Shown here one piece after another: positions 37,596 to 49,470 of a stretch of DNA of 64,000 nt; within the stretch, counting starts at the first letter, position 1, and each line of letters opens with the position of its first letter. Under the pieces are notes generated by a model. The model had not been told where the DNA came from and made no database searches. It saw nothing but the letters and a program-made list of their open reading frames with translations. The DNA is from Lutraria lutraria. Taxonomy: Eukaryota; Mollusca; Bivalvia; Venerida; Mactridae. A program made the position numbers and the translations under genes. The stretch is taken from positions 36,310,366 through 36,374,365 of the forward strand of contig OZ026833.1 of the NCBI GenBank assembly GCA_964023205.1, read 5' to 3'.

Positions 37596-37864
37596 ACCAA
37601 CGGTCCTTTTCAGGACCACCAACGGCCCTTTTCAGGGCCACCATGTCTTTTCGAAAGAAAATTCTCTCATTGTCTAAGTCTATACAGTACAAATAACAAA
37701 ACACACACAGTACCCAGAACATTCCTAAAATTCAATTCATACTATTTTGGGGTACAACATTGATTTCCAATTTGTCCCAATTTGTCACAATTTTGTTTAC
37801 TTCTGGTACCGACCCCCTCTATATTCTATATGACCATGGTACCAGGGTACCGCCGTTTACTACT
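37596..37864 (-). repeat. Polinton right terminal inverted repeat
   Basis: Exact reverse complement of 20688-20956 by eye. It begins, on the inside, at the first base of the stem-loop doublet (ACCAACGG) and ends ...GCCGTTTACTACT. Confidence 0.95.
37602..37658 (+). terminator. Histone-type 3' stem-loop doublet plus GAAAGA (plus strand)
   Basis: Hairpins GGTCCTTTTCAGGACC at 37602-37617 and GGCCCTTTTCAGGGCC at 37624-37639 are each followed by ACCA. GAAAGA lies at 37653-37658, 13 bases past the second stem. It is oriented to act on the transcript of the 37140 gene, whose TAA is at 37587-37589. No AATAAA lies between the stop codon and this site. Confidence 0.72.
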
Positions 37865-37870
37865 GGTGTT
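37865..37870 (+). other. Polinton target site duplication, right (GGTGTT)
   Basis: Exact copy of 20682-20687. It is followed by ATAGAAATAG, which in copy A directly follows the single GGTGTT. Confidence 0.93.
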
Positions 37871-38740
37871 ATAGAAATAGAATTAATTATATTTACATGT
37901 GCTACACATAGCCGCAACATCATATGATATTTATCATAAAATGCAATTGATGTTGTCATTGGTGCATTCCGAATGTTCAACCACACGACGATCAAATACG
38001 TTTATGTAAATCCAAGTTTCAGTTTAAAATATAAACGTGTGCTTCATTTAATTCAACACCAAGTAAAAGATTGTTTTTTAGAAATATACACCAGTTTTCA
38101 ACTTTTTTTCATTCACAACGGGCAGTTAACCTACCAGTGTATCTGAATTATGTACCCGTACTCTGCAAGTAACAAACAATTGCTCCAAATGAATTCCTTT
38201 AACCAACGATGACGGACTCGCGAATGGTCTCAGACATATTTTCAAATAAACTGTCTCAAAATATCTCCGAATGTATTTATTAATTATTAAGAAAGTAACG
38301 AAAATGAAAAGACATGACACATTGTTAGCATTGTTTTTGTTCGGGCAACAGAGGTTAGTGCTGTCTTTTTTACGTAATAAATAGAAACAATACTATAAAA
38401 ATATTTCGTGATAATAAATCACATCGGAATAATTGATTCAATAGTTTATTAACTTTAGATATTAATTAATAAAATCTTACCAGATTGTCCAGAAGGTCAC
38501 GATAAAATACCATCATTCAGTGTTTTGAATCATCTAAACAATAAATATAATGTGCCCAAACGTTAGTGCACATTACACTACTATTGGATCCAAGCACAAG
38601 TTGGTTGGTTTTATATAGAAACAATCGATTAATTGTACATAACCGGTTGAATATTTTGTGAGGTTTCCGCATGGTGGATTGGGATACCGACATAAGCCCC
38701 CAGACATTTACACCCCCCCAATGAAAATTGTCATGTGACA

Positions 38741-38850
38741 TTTAAAAATAAGCCCTAGTGGTGGGGGCAAATATCCACTTAAAAATATGCACTGGTGGTG
38801 GGGCAAATGTCCACTTAAAAATAAGCACTGGTGGTGGGGGCAAATGTCCT
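38741..38850. repeat. Minisatellite, about three units
   Basis: The same 37-bp unit as 4267-4580 but only about three copies. The flanks are otherwise collinear, so the array contracted here or expanded in copy A. Confidence 0.88.
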
Positions 38851-39711
38851 ACACTCGGTGATTTTGAACGGTTTGAGAGTACCTCAATACTACGACCACA
38901 ATTATCTATCAGATGCATTTTGCTGTGGCACCATATTGTCTCCATATTGGCTGTTATATGTTTAGTTGTTATACATGGTATATATCATTAAGTTTAATTA
39001 GATAAATCTATTTATTATTTCTCAGCCAGTTAATCCAAGACCTTTATCAGTGTTATTGTAATTTTGTAGTAACACTCATGTGGTGAAGCAAATGACACTT
39101 CAACAGTCCCGCCGGTTTTCAATATTTCCTTTATATTTCAACTTGATGAGAGAGTAAAAAGCTGAAATAAAGCTACTTACACTAGTCTTTCAATTGTGAC
39201 TTCTCTATTGAAATATGATCCTAGGTACAGGCGTGAAGGTGTGGATATGTACCTCCAATTCAGCCGTCTTAAAATTGAGAAAACTGAAAGAACAGATGCT
39301 TATATTGACATGTAACACAATCAAACACATAGCTTCATGTTTGTATTTCTAAAGCATACAAAGGTCATGCAAACATGATCGGAAAGGAAATCATTCTGAA
39401 CGCCACCTCAATACGGAATATTATGTAATTCGAAGTCCATTGCATCGACTTTTGCTTTGTTAAAACTCTATACAAGCTTAAGTAAATGAGTCAGACGAAA
39501 AATAAGACAATGCACGGAAGTTGGTGTTTGCAACTTGTGTTCCAAATTATGACACATTCTTTTACATATTTGGTTTATGTAGTTATGATCATGTTTAAAT
39601 ATTTTTAATAACTCGATTAGATGTAGAGGTATCAGAATGTCATTGTTTTTGTTATAGACGTGTATACGCCTAAAGCTAGTGAATAATTTACAAGTTAGAC
39701 AGTTATCGACA

Positions 39712-39797
39712 TATATCGAAGGCTCTGCGCAACACTGTCGTAACTTGTTCTTATTTCAATACGAGTTACGGCATTGTTGCGCCGAGCCCTCGATATA
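39712..39797. repeat. Imperfect inverted repeat ending in TATATAAA (copy B)
   Basis: Counterpart of 5443-5528. Substitutions have accumulated in both arms, but the dyad and the terminal TATATAAAC remain. Confidence 0.5.
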
Positions 39798-41079
39798 TAA
39801 ACATGAACCGCTATTCGGTAAATGTTTAAGTTACTTTGTCTTGTTGTTTTAATGGTTCAATCAGTAGAGTGCTTTTATTTATCACTGTGTGTGACATTAC
39901 TGAACAGAACATATACTTCAGAGACCATCGTCGTAAACAACATACAAACATATATACACACAAGGTAATATGAATACATATCAAACTATTATTAGAGGGT
40001 TAAAATACTGCTCAGATACAATCCTTGGCTAGTCTCATAATATGTACGATAATGATAATTATACAACATCGTCATTTACGCTATGTTGCTGCCCAGAAGC
40101 CTCGCTGTGTAGCAATTCGGTGCAATTCATGTTCATCTACCATTTTTTGCTATAACAATCAAAATCAGTTTCTTGTTTTTTTTTATCTTTTGAAGGAGTA
40201 CGATGAGTATTTAATCTGCAAATGTGTAGTTGGATTTGTTGTTGTAAGCCACAGTCCTTACGCAATCAAATATTCATCACCAACTTTACTTTAAATATAT
40301 CAACAAACGCAATTTATAACATAAGTTCTAAAGAGAACTTTGGCTTTATAAAATTACTGTAAAACTGCACCTAGCGACCACCTAAATATTTTTCTGTTCC
40401 AGACAATGGGAAATATCACCGTCAGAACAGTTACACATTGCAATGAATCTTACTGAAATATCATAAAATTACCACATGTTAATTAGTTTCCTAGTTCAAA
40501 CTTTGGCCGAGAATGAGAAATCCAGTCATATACATTAGAAAATGTTTAACCCACCACAAGCCAGCTACTTAATCACGTGTTGTAACAATATATACATTAT
40601 GTTTACAAAGCAGTATCTGTCGTAAAATGTATGAGTATATCTACCATACAATTACAAGGTTTTAATAAACAGTTCAATTGATTATGGTGATGAAATCAAA
40701 GGATATAATGAGAGAGAAACATTTTATTTCCAAAAAGCTAAAAAGCCCACAAGGATACAAATATGCATAATATAAGATTGACGAACAGTGCAATTTACAT
40801 ACATGTATGATACGAAGCCATTTGTACTTGCATGTACTACTAGTATGATTATTATGTTCCTTATAGTACTGTTGGTATGGAACGTATTCATTGAGCTTTC
40901 GATAGTGTCGCCTTATTTATTGGACGTTTGATAATTGTCTGGCTACGTCATTGTCCATAGCGTTAAAATCTGTAGATTCCAAGCATTCAAGACATTGCTA
41001 ATATGATCACCATAGGGTCTCAATTCTATTATGATTATCTGTTCTTGCTTTTGGACACTTTGTTGTTTGTTTGTTTGTT

Positions 41080-41270
41080 TATATCGGGTTTTACGCCCTT
41101 CTCAACAGTCAACGTCATATGAGACGGACAGTTCACCTAACCATCGTTCTAGGGAAGAACCACTAAAAGAACTAGACCCCACCCTCAATAAGCATCTGTC
41201 TACTTTCTCACATCAATCAACATGGTTGACTACGGGACTCGATCCCATATTCTTCTATCAGTGTGAGAGA
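41080..41270 (-). repeat. SINE-like element (copy B)
   Basis: Counterpart of 6811-7003 with the same limits (ATATCGGGTTTTACGCCC to CTATCAGTGTGAGAG). The minus-strand end shows a degenerate tRNA B box. Confidence 0.55.
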
Positions 41271-42418
41271 GACTTTTGGATGGAAATTGACATTCGTTGT
41301 TCAGAAATTGCAACCTTATATTAGTATGTAACATCATAATAATGAAACTTATCAATGAGAAGTATATAAATACTCATACGTGGTTAAGAACATGATCTGT
41401 CGATAGTTCAACCAATAATCAGAAGTTAAATTGATGTTACTCTGATTTGGTGCGCTGCCTGTATGGCTTCGGTTCGCAAAGGGTCTTTAAAAATAAGACA
41501 TAATCGTCTTTCTTTGGACGAACATATAATACACTGCATACTGAAACAAGGTAATATATGAAAAGTTTCAGTTTTCTAACAGGGAAATACTCACTTGAAA
41601 TAGTCTAATATAATAACAATAAGGTCAATCATATAAATATTTGGCTGCAATACGTCCTGTGATTGTAGTATAGAACATAGGATATAAAATGCGTCTGGAG
41701 TATTTGATTGTATAATAGAAATAAATACATACATATTATAATACATATTGACTATAATTATGTCACTATAATGAAACATTACGATATCCAATGTGCTTGT
41801 CTTGGTGTTTCTGATATCATGCGTAAAATGTCTGGATTATCTTTAGATTAAAAACATACTACGGAATTATTTCAATTACTTAATTGTAAATGAAGCACCA
41901 AATGCCTAAATCGATGTACAAATGTATTCATACTTCATGTGAACTAACATCTTGACAACAGTTTATATAACCGTGGTCAAAGCTAAGGTGTAAACTTAAT
42001 CATAAACATATTTGGTTAATTTGCCAGTGTAATGTTTCAGTTTGAAAGCGAATAAGTGCAATGTATATAGACAAGGACTCACAGAAATAATCACATACAA
42101 AAATGCCAACTCACCCAAATCGTCAATCTCTCCGAAACCCACAAACTTAAGCCCATACATCACACAGAAGTATACATACATACCGGATAGAACCCAATTT
42201 CCCACAGAGAGAATATTGGGATAAATTAAAAAAAACGACAGATTTTTACCAATGGCCTATTTCTTATTGATCAAAATCTCAAATGATGAAGATGTTCTCA
42301 TTTAGATTTCCCACGTGCTTATGATATATCAAGAGTGTAAATATTTACTTTTCGTCAAGATTATCATATTACACTATATTTCATAACACAATTACACAAT
42401 CAAAATTACAAGCAAGAG

Positions 42419-43837
42419 ATGGATACTGTTTGTGCTACCTATTTATTTATCGTGTACCTACATTTTGGTTATATTGATACGACAGAATCTAAGAAATTAA
42501 GGATACTAGATGGCATGTGTCAGGATGGTGTATCGACTGAAAGCTTTGTCGAGTTTATACCTCTTTCCTTCAAAGACGTTTTCCAAGATCAAGTTTCCAT
42601 GAATTCATTGAAAGAATTATTACACGAAGGCGATACAGTGCGTTTATCTGGATACGGCTTTATGTCACCAACATTCTCTTATGTTGAATGTCTTGACCGA
42701 TCAAGGTATTCATTGTCGAAAAAGAACACTGATTTAGACAAATTTTATCTGAATACTCATTTAAATGATACCATGTATCAATGCGCTAGTGAATGTTATG
42801 CTGAAAAGCCATTTTCCACCCAGTTTGGTTATGCAAGGGACGTTTGTTATTGTGTTAACGAGTATGAAGACAATTTAGTGATAGAAGATAAATATTGTGA
42901 CACTGATAACACAGCAACAGAAAATACTAACTACAATATATCTATATTTTCAACCAGTTCTTTCGATAATGACACTAAAGTAGACAACAAAGACGAATAT
43001 TCCCAATTGTGTCAGTATATGCTAAAATCAGGCGCAATGCATATAGTCAATGGGCTTTGTACTTTTCCTGTTGACGGGATAGTATGCCTTGTGGAGAAGG
43101 GTGAGCAACCTTCGGGATGTTCCAGTGTCTCAGAAGATGGTCCTTTTTGGCAATGTGTAATAGATGAAACACCTAGAAATGTTATCCAAGCTAAGTTACT
43201 TTGTGACCAATACTCGGGGAAGTTAGCCACTGATCTAAACTTATATAGTATGTCATATAGCTTTGATAAGTTATATCTCCTAAATGGTTATCGGGAACTG
43301 TTTATATTCTACTCTAACCAAGATGTAAGCATCTGTATTTCTGTAATGTTACAGGCGGACAATTTGTTTGTGCTGGTTGAAAATTGTGATATCAGTAGGC
43401 GAAAGGTTTGTGAACAAGTGGACTATGATTATGTGTTTTATATCATTCTGTTTAGTCCATTTGTGGTTTGTTTACTCACTGTCAGTATAGTGTACATATA
43501 CAAATTCTGGTGTCGATCTACTGCATCTAATATCTCCGGTTCAGCTGGAGGACGAGCAGACAACGTAGAAATTGATGATATAAGTGTTCACAGACAATCA
43601 GGTATAGTCAGTGCATCTAGTCCAGCTAACACTGTCTGCGTCCCTGACAGTAGTAAAAATATGACAACTGTTGGTGTAAGACAATCAGATACAACCAGCA
43701 ATGATAACGTACCTGGTCGTTTGGATGGGAGCTTTATTTCTGGGAGCGTAAATGACACATTTTCCGTCCCTGGACGAATGCACGGTACCGTTTCCGGCCC
43801 ATTGGATCAAAATGCCGTTGCTGGACGTACAAAATGA
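42419..43837 (+). CDS. Single-pass membrane protein with WSC-like and lectin-like regions
   Basis: 472 residues in one exon. There is a hydrophobic signal peptide (residues 1-20). A WSC-like cysteine domain lies around residues 117-150 (YQCASECYAEKPFSTQFGYA, then CYCVNEYEDN). A C-type-lectin-like segment spans ~230-345 (FWQCVIDETPRNVIQAKLLC DQYSGKLAT pattern, ending NCDISRRKVCEQ). A transmembrane helix follows (YVFYIILFSPFVVCLLTVSI). The ~115-residue cytoplasmic tail is rich in Ser, Thr and short VPGR repeats. This architecture suggests a cell-surface recognition receptor of the kind expanded in molluscs (inference). The start is the first ATG ahead of the signal peptide. The copy A homologue at 7492-8174 is a 5'-deleted remnant. 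Confidence 0.85.
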   Translation: MDTVCATYLFIVYLHFGYIDTTESKKLRILDGMCQDGVSTESFVEFIPLSFKDVFQDQVSMNSLKELLHEGDTVRLSGYGFMSPTFSYVECLDRSRYSLSKKNTDLDKFYLNTHLNDTMYQCASECYAEKPFSTQFGYARDVCYCVNEYEDNLVIEDKYCDTDNTATENTNYNISIFSTSSFDNDTKVDNKDEYSQLCQYMLKSGAMHIVNGLCTFPVDGIVCLVEKGEQPSGCSSVSEDGPFWQCVIDETPRNVIQAKLLCDQYSGKLATDLNLYSMSYSFDKLYLLNGYRELFIFYSNQDVSICISVMLQADNLFVLVENCDISRRKVCEQVDYDYVFYIILFSPFVVCLLTVSIVYIYKFWCRSTASNISGSAGGRADNVEIDDISVHRQSGIVSASSPANTVCVPDSSKNMTTVGVRQSDTTSNDNVPGRLDGSFISGSVNDTFSVPGRMHGTVSGPLDQNAVAGRTK

Positions 43838-44559
43838 CGGATCCAATACCAAGCTTTACTCTAACAAAATGTCTGACTGTTGACAATGGGGTAAAGATCA
43901 TTTTCATAAAATTCAAAACATGTTTTTCAGTGAAAACATTGAGTTCACAATTATGTTCATTTCATTTATAAAGCTTGAGAGATAATAGTAGTTAATGTAG
44001 ATAACTTTGTACAATGTAACAGCGAGCAGATAACTTATATAATATTGCGGGTTTTAAACTAGCGCAATCGGAATGTCTCCTGAACGAAAGATGTCTCAAA
44101 CACGACGGCTCATGTTTCAAAACAATGAAGACTCTTCCTATCACAAGTGGTCATACAAAAAGTGTATGTATTGATAATGTAAGATAGTGTATTGAGTGTA
44201 GTTTTTCTCTATTTTATATTAACACTTACATGTTTATTAGAACCCCAACTCAGACATGGTTTATACATGCACGTTTATTACTCTGGCTATTTATTCAATG
44301 ATGTATAATGCTATCAAGAGGCCACTATACAGACAGGTAACTGAAAAGCCAAGTGATTTTTAGATTAAACTTAAAACACTACATTGAGAAAACCGCTTGA
44401 TATGTTCGTAACTTTGGTGAATGTATTCATATTTTGTACGGCCTGTACCTTTATGTATCAGTATTAGTATCATTAACAATAGTACAAACTACAAACGTGA
44501 TGTATACACGGTAATACCACGAAGCTTCATTTTATTTGTCAACCTGTTATTTACTGAAC

Positions 44560-45271
44560 CCTGAACTATATATGCAAGCACGTACTAAAATGATCTGCAA
44601 ACGTTTGAAAGTTCCTATGTTTGTTTGTATATTTCTAGATATGTTAGAATAATAAAATACTGGTGTAAATTGTTAAATACTGACAATATCATACTCAGAA
44701 AAGTTTATGAACAAGGCGTTTTTGATTGTTACAATGGAAAATAATACTGGGAGTATAATGTTAAGAAATTGTTAAGTATAGTCATGGATTCGCTGATGTA
44801 TTTGACAATTATTCCCCAGTTAACTTAAAGAATTTCCCTAGATATTTTAAAGCACGTGCTATTGGTATGTTTATTCAAGAGTGGTCATATTGTAATTTTA
44901 AATTAATATTTGGGTATGAAAACTACTTAGATACATTACCACGTACACTTGGACAATATTTTTCTAAACTTAGACTTTCCCTATTACAACCGGTCGTTAT
45001 GGTAGAGAAGGAATAGACAGGAACCTACGATATTGCTTAATATGTTGTAACACACAAGACTTAGAAGATACTTTTCATTTTATTTGTATTTGTATCTGCC
45101 CCTGTTTTATCGAAATACGAAGAAAATATATTCCTAATTGCTATGTCACTAGGCCCTCCATGTTTAAATTTATTCAACTTCTTCAAATTGAAAATAATAT
45201 AACATTACGTAAAATCTCTCGGTATATTAAATATGCACTAGAGCTAAGAGCAACCATCCTGTCTAATTAAT
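44560..45271 (+). pseudogene. 5'-truncated LINE, C-terminal end of ORF2 (copy B)
   Basis: Counterpart of 9590-10309 with the same broken frames. It lacks the 33-base stretch coding GGINRSPALDT and has additional small indels, including a duplicated TTTGTA within the cysteine cluster. It ends at a TAATTAATTAT block. Confidence 0.75.
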
Positions 45272-45370
45272 TATATTTAAATGTTTGTCCTCCTTCTATG
45301 TGCATGTAGTTCTTTATTTCTTTGAAAATTTACACGTCTTTGAAAATAAAAATCTGTTCTGTTCTGTTTC

Positions 45371-45546
45371 ATCGGGTTTTAGGCCCTTTTCAACAGTCAG
45401 AGTCATATAAGGGGGACAGTTCACCTAATCATCACTCCTGGGAATAACCAGTACTAGACTCCCATCCTCCGTAAGCAACTGCCTACTTTCTCACATAGAG
45501 AGACATTGTTGGTAGCTGGGCTCGAACCCACGACGCTCTATCAGTG
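45371..45546 (-). repeat. SINE-like element at the right edge of copy B
   Basis: Counterpart of 10411-10622 without the AAAGCTAAGGTGTAAACT insertion. The minus strand reads GTGGGTTCGAGCCCAGC, a near-consensus B box. Duplication homology stops at its end. Confidence 0.65.
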
Positions 45547-48500
45547 AGAGGTTACAGTGATTTGAGGTCAACGACGGAGGCGGGTCGAAATTTTCTTACG
45601 CACCCATGGCATTTCGAACTTTCGCAATTCAGCTGTATTTGATTCCTCCCCATTTTGTCTGAAAGTCCTTTCTTTGACTTTTTTGTTATCACACGTGTAA
45701 ATTTAAATCACATACCCGTGCCGTTTTGGCCATGCCGTAAAAACGATATGGCACGGCCGTGCATATAATATGTAAATGATGTCACGAAGTAAACGTCATA
45801 AACTTGATGAAACATAGACATTGATTGATACATGATTTTCAAAATTATAACTTCACAGGAGTAATGTTGAACTGATGTTAACAATTTGAGTAAGCAAAGA
45901 TACTGTTTACATCGTTAGATATGTTCACACATTTATTATTTATGATGTTTCATAAAGTATTTTTTGTGCTCCTGATTAAAAAGCCTTATTATGCATGTGT
46001 CACTCTTTTGTTAGTAGTATCAATGTCAAACAGGTATGTTGGTTTTCGTCGTATTTTCAGGGTATTTGATAAAAAGAATATTAAATTCCTGTATATTCCT
46101 TCTTGAATTTATTGAACTCGTTGAATAAAACAGTATGAAGCTCGCCAGAGGCTCGCTTCATACTGTTTTATGCAAGTCGTTTAATAAATTCAATACGGAA
46201 TCCACACTCATCTAATATCCTCTAATACTTGACTTTGTTATACACATTGCTAAAAGGGCCAAGTTCCGAGGTTATAAAACTTAAGAATGGTCTCGGAGCT
46301 CACATCTCATAGCTAGTCTTTCATAATTTATATCTGAAAATGATGGCAGTACATCAGTCTGTACATGTATTTAAAAAATAATTAGCTCTATCTAGCCAAC
46401 CATAATACCTTGAGGATGTAATTGAGATTTGAGCTTGGAGACTCGTTCTCAAGTTTTATAACCTTGGTGTCTGATTACAAAATGTGATATCAATCTCTAA
46501 ATACAAATATAACGCCCTTTTTATATGGTATGTTTTCTTGTCCCAAATTGATAAATTAATGAACATTATTACAATATGTTGATATTTGATATCCAGTTTG
46601 CTATTCAATTAATCAGCTGAACACTCACTTAGACACGCGATATTTTTACTTAAGTCTGGTATAATGTTGGGACTGAATATGAAATATCAACATGAATTTT
46701 AATCGGACTCTGTTTTCTTTTTTGGTAGTGTGTACTAAACTTGTATGTATGTGTACGTTGTTACTTAATTTAACTCTGTGTTTGTATGAATCATGTCATC
46801 TTTTTTTGTCTACAATGTAATCATATCCCTTTGTATTATTCAATAAAACCTGAACAAAACGTCTCATTTATTTCATTTTACCCAAAACAAACAAAAGTAA
46901 TCGCCTTAAGAAAAGGTTCTAATGATTTAGTACAATATTACAGTATCATAGAACGTGTTCAATATTTCATGATTGTAGTCTTTCAGATTAATCGTTCTAT
47001 CAGATGAAGCAGGGTTTACTTTCGTAAATTTCGATATGTTTGAAGAATAGTACATATAAAAAGACATTTAGACCAAACATTACCCGAAGAAAAAATATTG
47101 CTAAGTTCACATCCCTAAAAAGGCACGATACTTCTGTTTTGTCATCTTTTCTAAAAGCACAATACGTTGTACGGAGCGTAGATATAGGTATTGCCATGAT
47201 TTCATTGTTTTTCCCTGAACATCCATTCGATTTTAAATTAGTCATTTTAGATAAGTTTTTACATTTAAAAATATCACAAAATATTTCATTTGGCGTTGTC
47301 ATGGGATGTCGGTATGATTTTTTTTTGTTATTAAATTATGCCATGATTATTCCCTGGTTTATCTGAGAAACTCTGGTCTGTTCCGTTTGTTCATCTTAGA
47401 TTGTGTTCGTATGAAAGTTATTTAGTTGTTGTCCTAAGGTGTACTAAATTGGACTTCTTTAATATTATGGCAACATTAAATCTTGTACTTCCGAACTTAT
47501 TGTGATGTAATCATGGTATTATCATGTTTTTTGTCAAAATTTGGTTTGTGTGAATTTTTTTTTGTATGATATTGAACAATTTAAGAATATATAGTGTTGG
47601 TATTGTAGGTATCTGTTTCCAGTTGATATTATTTATCATGTGGTTTCGAATCTTTTTCTAGTTAAGATTCCTATACAGATTACATGAACTATATAAGTAC
47701 TTACTGGTATCTATATCTTCCCTTCATGTCCGTACGGACGTTAAACGTCATTCGCATCGATCAGATTATCAAAGATTATCAACCATGTTATCCTGAATCT
47801 AATAGATCAGGAAAAAATTCAATGAGTTGAAGTATTATGAGACAAACTCCTCTTACAGAGTTTCCTTGATCTTAGGATCAAAATAGGTATCTTGTGAAAT
47901 ATCTTGATTAGCAGGAACTTAAAGACAGCTACAATACATATCAGTAAATTCTTCTACTGATATCAATGAAGTTTAATTGGTTTGTTTGCTGTACATTCAA
48001 TTTGTTATGATACCAATTCATTTAGCTCTGTATAGAAAAAAATGTATAGCATCCTAGATAATTTGCATAATTCTTCTAAAATTCAAAGCGAAGTACATGT
48101 AAACTGGTAGTAGAAATTTACGCTATTCTATATTATTATTCTTACACTAGTTGTAATGTCATCTAGGACAGTCGTCATAATTCTTCAGTGAAATAAATTA
48201 GTACATAAGCCATTTTGGTAAAATGGTCCTGTTTGTGTTGAAGAACAATTAGAGAAACTCCCCAAGAATCCCATGGTGTGACTGTAATAACCCCTTTAGG
48301 GACCCGGGATTCGGGCCATTTTAGGCAGGATGCGGGACTCAGTGGCGACTGGTAGTGTAGACTGTTCACTACTGTGCGCTACTGCAAAAAGTAGTGCATG
48401 TTTCTATTAATTAATTATTTGGCAATGAAATGCAAGATAAAAGACATCAAATCGTTATTTCATTTACACAAACATCATTTTATTCTTATCATGAATATTG

Positions 48501-49419
48501 AAATCATTTATAAAACAAACTAAACAACATTAAACATAAATCCGCTATTCGTCCGTGACCTTGTCATAGATACTAGTATGTGTACTGAAATATTCACGAG
48601 TGTCAAAATTTAAATATGCCCATCATAATTCTCTTAGTAATTTAAACTGTGTATTTTGACCATTTAGAAATGTGTAAAATGGATTTATTGAATCACAGGG
48701 AGTAACTGTCAGAGGTCAGGATACGGAGTCTTTTCCTCGCATGCTGGACTGGAGAAGAATCGGTTCGTCTGCTGTGTAGCGGGGGTTTCAATGAATGGTA
48801 GCAACCTTGTGCTTTCAATTTCAAATTCACAATTACTGTCACAGAGTCTAACAGTATAAAAAGTTCCAAACCCTCGATGTACACGTTCATTAACTACACA
48901 TCAATGTTGACGAAATCGCCTGGTACGAATCGAAAGTCGGCCATGTTTACAAATATCGTAGTAGCGTAGTAATACAAAATATGCAAATATGTGATTTGGC
49001 TAATTTGAATTTTTATTGCACGGTTTGGAAGTGCCGAACGATATTTCCGGCACGGCTTTACGGAAATCCTGGACCGCAGGTTATGTGATAAAATATGGAG
49101 GAACATGGGACTCAGTGGAAGAAAATAAATGTAACACAGGACTCGTGGAGAGGGGGTATTACTGTTCCCATGGTGCAATTGATAAACATTTATTTTGGAT
49201 GACATGAACTGCGGTGAAATACATGTCAGAACTAGAAGATGTATAGACAGACACATACTTAGGATTAGGGCCTCTAATAAACTATTTTTTATGATTTATT
49301 AATATAGTATGTGTTGGGATTGACAAACATACAACGATTTTGTTTTGGAGCTCCTAACCCCATGTGTCTGTGGATGTACATGTTTGTATAAATGATCTTA
49401 CATGAGTGGTCATAATTTA
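45547..49419. other. Gene-free stretch
   Basis: I found no supportable exon. It contains the hairpin at 46103-46193. A short dispersed repeat at 48255-48285 has a reverse complement, ACCATGGGATTCTTGGGGA, that also occurs at 2793. Small open frames here lack signals or family features. Confidence 0.5.
46103..46193. repeat. Long imperfect hairpin
   Basis: TTGAATTTATTGAACTCGTT...AAAACAGTATGAAGC is mirrored by GCTTCATACTGTTTT...AAATTCAA around a short CCAGAGG centre. The arms are about 40 bases each and best conserved next to the centre. It is probably a foldback element or the two termini of a deleted element. Confidence 0.6.
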
Positions 49420-49470
49420 TAAGAACGAAGCAATGCCGAGCTGTATTTGTTATAATACGACGAGTATAAG

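Larger units (their letters stand above)
20688..37864 (+). mobile_element. Complete Polinton/Maverick DNA transposon (virus-like), 17,177 bp
   Basis: The element starts AGTAGTAAAC and ends GTTTACTACT within 269-bp terminal inverted repeats and is flanked by GGTGTT duplications. It carries the diagnostic set: protein-primed PolB, A32/HerA-type ATPase, retroviral-type integrase with chromodomain, adenovirus-type cysteine protease, double-jelly-roll major capsid and minor capsid proteins. There are also about a dozen accessory genes, none of them obviously broken. Gene order from the left: three accessory genes in mixed orientation, a minus-strand zinc-knuckle gene divergent from PolB, then a long plus-strand block of morphogenesis genes, and one stem-loop gene next to the right repeat. 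Identical ends, intact genes and an unoccupied paralogous site indicate recent insertion. Confidence 0.97.
37871..45546 (+). repeat. Segmental duplication copy B, right part
   Basis: This matches 3265-10622 of copy A with few substitutions and indels. Copy B retains 41763-43156 (the 5' part of the membrane protein gene and its upstream region), has a shorter minisatellite, and has 44214-44355 in place of the repeat at 8561-9349. Apart from the listed elements the stretch 37871-41762 is non-coding. Confidence 0.9.

Noticed and set aside
45700..45770. GC-rich dyad around CCGTGCC/GGCACGG
   Set aside because: Short and imperfect; I could not define arms or a related copy in the window.
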